From Cudoniella acicularis (taxonomy: Eukaryota > Ascomycota > Leotiomycetes > Helotiales > Helotiaceae): DNA of 21,066 bases. Made by a program: the position numbers and the translations under genes. Below, piece after piece: positions 19,528 through 21,066 of the stretch. Where the stretch lies: contig JAAMPI010001016.1 in the NCBI GenBank assembly GCA_013054445.1, forward strand, positions 1 through 21,066, read 5' to 3'. How positions within the stretch are numbered: the stretch's first letter is position 1; every line of letters starts with the position of its first letter. A model generated the notes under the pieces. It did no database searches, was not told the DNA's origin, and was given only the letters and a program-made list of their open reading frames with translations.

Positions 19528-20386
19528 ATGGATGCATCTCCACCACCATACTCAGAAACCCCTCCTGATCCACTCTCGCAACCTGTTACAAACAATTCCT
19601 TATCATATAATCCAAGAATATCGGATGACCCATTCTCCCAAAATAACCAACTTCCTAACCCCACTTCGATCCCCGACACTTCCTCAAAATTCTTTATTAG
19701 AAGAATAGACAATAGTCCAGGTTCGATCGGTACTCCGGGCTCACTCGAGACTCGTCAAACCACTACGATAATACCATCACTATCACCGCCAATAGAGCAT
19801 ATATTTCCACAAGCCTTTGGGTTCTATCACGCATCAATGTCAGACATGGTCATCGCCCTCTCTGCCCCATCATCCACTTCTCGCCCATTATTTTACATCT
19901 CCACACACAACACTTTCACCATCAAACCAGACATCGTCCTCCATTCCAGAAATTATGAAGCCTCTCCTCCTCTCGCCACCGTAACCTTCCACAGCTTTAC
20001 CAACATCAAAGACCTCGATATTTTCCTCCCCTCTGGCCGCGTGCAAGAATCATTACAAAGCGAGGGCCTATTCAACCCCGTCTATTCCTTCACCATCAAC
20101 GTTGGTCGTCTCGGTGTTGGTGAATTTGCGAGAGAGAGGTTCGAGTGGAAGAGTAGTAATGGGAACGAGGTCCAGGCTTTGAATGGGGGGAAGTCATGGG
20201 ATGAAGCTGGTCCGGACGATGAATAATGAAGTGCTCGCAGCGTGGGCTCCGCCGAGCTCGGGGACTAATAAAAAGGGAAAGATGTCTTTTTTGAAGAATT
20301 CCAGAGAGGTTTTTGGGACAACATGGGAGATTGCAACGGTAATTAGCATTTTAGGATTGATGGAAAGCAAGAGGAGGAAAAGTTGA
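19528..20386 (+). CDS. Tubby C-terminal/LURP-like protein, frameshifted at a G6 run
   Basis: The ATG at 19528 has A at -3 after a pyrimidine-rich leader. A disordered Pro/Ser/Asn-rich N-terminus (~75 residues) is followed by a beta-rich body with FYHASMSDMVIALSAP, PLFYISTHNTFTIKPDIVLH and RERFEWKSS. This layout resembles fungal proteins of the Tubby C-terminal-like/LURP-one-related superfamily, whose biochemical role is unclear; the Tubby fold binds phosphoinositides. The first frame stops at 20226 (232 residues). The family's last strands and C-terminal helix are found one base over: KLVRTMNNEVLAAWAPP, then TTWEIATVISILGLMESKRR, ending at TGA 20386. The shift falls in a run of six G (20185-20190); five would restore a single frame of about 285 residues. 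I see no intron that explains it. The family call is moderate and the frameshift call is firm. Confidence 0.55.
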
Positions 20387-20944
20387 AATATGGGTGGCGG
20401 TGGTGGTTTTTGATGTTGCCTTGGGATTGCAGCTTTAGATTTCTTTGCCCGAATTGCGTTGATACCGTTTTTCTGACGTTTTTATGTCTCAACTAGGATT
20501 TTCGAGTTCAGCATTTTGCTATTTTTATACCAACTGAAGCAAGTGACCGCCGCAGGCATATGGGTGAGTGCCGGTGCAATCTCCGATTCCAGTATAGATA
20601 CGGTGCGCCACAGCGGGGTTGAATCGAGGGGTTCCATGAGGCTGGTGACAACTTGTAAACTGTTCATGTTCAAGATTTTGTTTTGAAAACATTGGAATTA
20701 TCTTCAGTACTGTGAAAATCCCTCGAAAATCAGAATGCTAAAGGTAACGGTAAATGTTTCGTGATTTCTACGCCTAGAAAACTTCGGGCGAGGGGAAGGA
20801 GCGGTGATCAAAGACCCTGGCCGATCGACGTCATGGTTATCACAACCTGGGGTAACGAACCTACTGACATAAGTCCGTGCGTTCAGGCTTACCCGATATT
20901 TTTTCACCCCCTCCTTTTAGACCTTAATTAATTAATTACTAATT
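20387..20944. other. 3' flank and probable left end of a transposon
   Basis: No firm gene lies here; a 55-codon minus-strand ORF is listed separately. From about 20867 the sequence changes style: ACATAAGTCCGTGCG and then TACCCGATATTTTTTC precede a TTAATTAATTAATTACTAATT leader right before the transposase-like ATG. This could be the left inverted repeat of that element, but the other end is outside the window. Confidence 0.3.
20525..20692 (-). CDS. Doubtful 55-residue Cys-containing small ORF
   Basis: The ATG at 20692 opens a 55-codon frame ending with TAA at 20525. Its second half reads TPRFNPAVAHRIYTGIGDCT followed by THPYACGG and has non-random-looking Gly/Cys/His spacing (Cys at 15, 39 and 47). 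There is no signal peptide in the ORF itself. An acceptor-like TTTTCACAG lies just upstream, so it could be the last exon of a longer gene or a remnant. I do not recognise the family, and chance is a real alternative. Confidence 0.22.
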   Translation of the reverse strand: MFSKQNLEHEQFTSCHQPHGTPRFNPAVAHRIYTGIGDCTGTHPYACGGHLLQLV

Positions 20945-21066
20945 ATGGATCAATTACCTACCACTCCACCGATGCCAGACTATGTGCCAGGTGAAGAGGT
21001 TCTTACCAAACATAAAGAAGCAATCCGCCAGCTCTTTAAGTTCGCTAAAATAGGCCTACAGCAGCT
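20945..21066 (+). CDS. N-terminus of a probable DDE transposase (Tc1/mariner-like), cut by the window end
   Basis: The ATG at 20945 opens a frame that stays open to the last base. The 40 visible residues include PPMPDYVPGEEVLTKHKEAI and RQLFKFAKIGLQQL. The latter reads like the first helices of a helix-turn-helix DNA-binding domain, as in transposases of the fungal Tc1/mariner type. The AT-rich TTAATTAATTAATT leader and the repeat-like sequence upstream fit a transposon start. With so little sequence, integrity and exact family cannot be judged. Confidence 0.4.
   Translation, partial: MDQLPTTPPMPDYVPGEEVLTKHKEAIRQLFKFAKIGLQQ

Noticed and set aside
1..21066. A biosynthetic or defence gene cluster
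   Set aside because: No polyketide synthase, NRPS, terpene cyclase or pathway-specific regulator is present. The genes have unrelated roles and mixed orientations.

Overview
The window looks like nuclear DNA of a filamentous ascomycete (Pezizomycotina, plausibly a leotiomycete; the class is inference). The evidence is short spliceosomal introns (46-136 nt) with GT...AG ends and branch sites such as TACTAAC or GCTAAC, plus families that are typical of or restricted to these fungi: a HET-domain protein, a PTH11-like seven-helix protein, a YAT-type amino-acid permease and a CE1 feruloyl-esterase-like enzyme. I see no bacterial operons, rRNA, CRISPR array or convincing tRNA.

Layout. Positions 1-3388 are AT-rich accessory DNA. 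They hold three degenerate copies of a ~230-bp repeat made of imperfect palindromes (about 477-1045), one doubtful Ser/Gly-rich gene start (1342-1852), and otherwise no supportable gene. At 3389-4310 lies a ~0.9-kb element with repeated, inverted arms, probably non-autonomous. It ends about 145 bp before the ATG of an intact HET-domain gene (4456-6243, +). A five-exon PTH11-like gene (7147-8721, -) and a four-exon amino-acid permease gene (10553-12482, +) diverge from a 1.8-kb intergenic region. This region contains a heat-shock-element-like palindrome and a few GATA-type sites. Downstream come four minus-strand genes: a broken SAP-domain gene (13121-14343), a small SnoaL/NTF2-like gene with a frameshift in an A8 run (14831-15228), a secreted CE1 esterase (15693-16819), and a DUF1771-Smr protein ending in a CaaX box (17408-18390). 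A plus-strand Tubby/LURP-like gene (19528-20386) carries a frameshift in a G6 run. The right edge cuts through what looks like the start of a Tc1/mariner-like transposase (20945 to the end).

How the genes fit together. I see no gene cluster with a shared pathway. Sensing (PTH11-like), nitrogen uptake (permease) and plant-cell-wall esterase activity suit a saprotroph or plant-associated fungus, but they are neighbours rather than a demonstrable system. The most interesting points are the predicted prenylation and palmitoylation of the Smr protein, the inverted-arm element that forms most of the HET promoter region, the palindromic repeat array, and the run of lesions at 13.1-20.4 kb. Those lesions are either real gene decay or assembly errors. 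I found no clear new biological system.

Limits: exon structures are my own splice predictions. Family names come from motif recognition, not from database searches.
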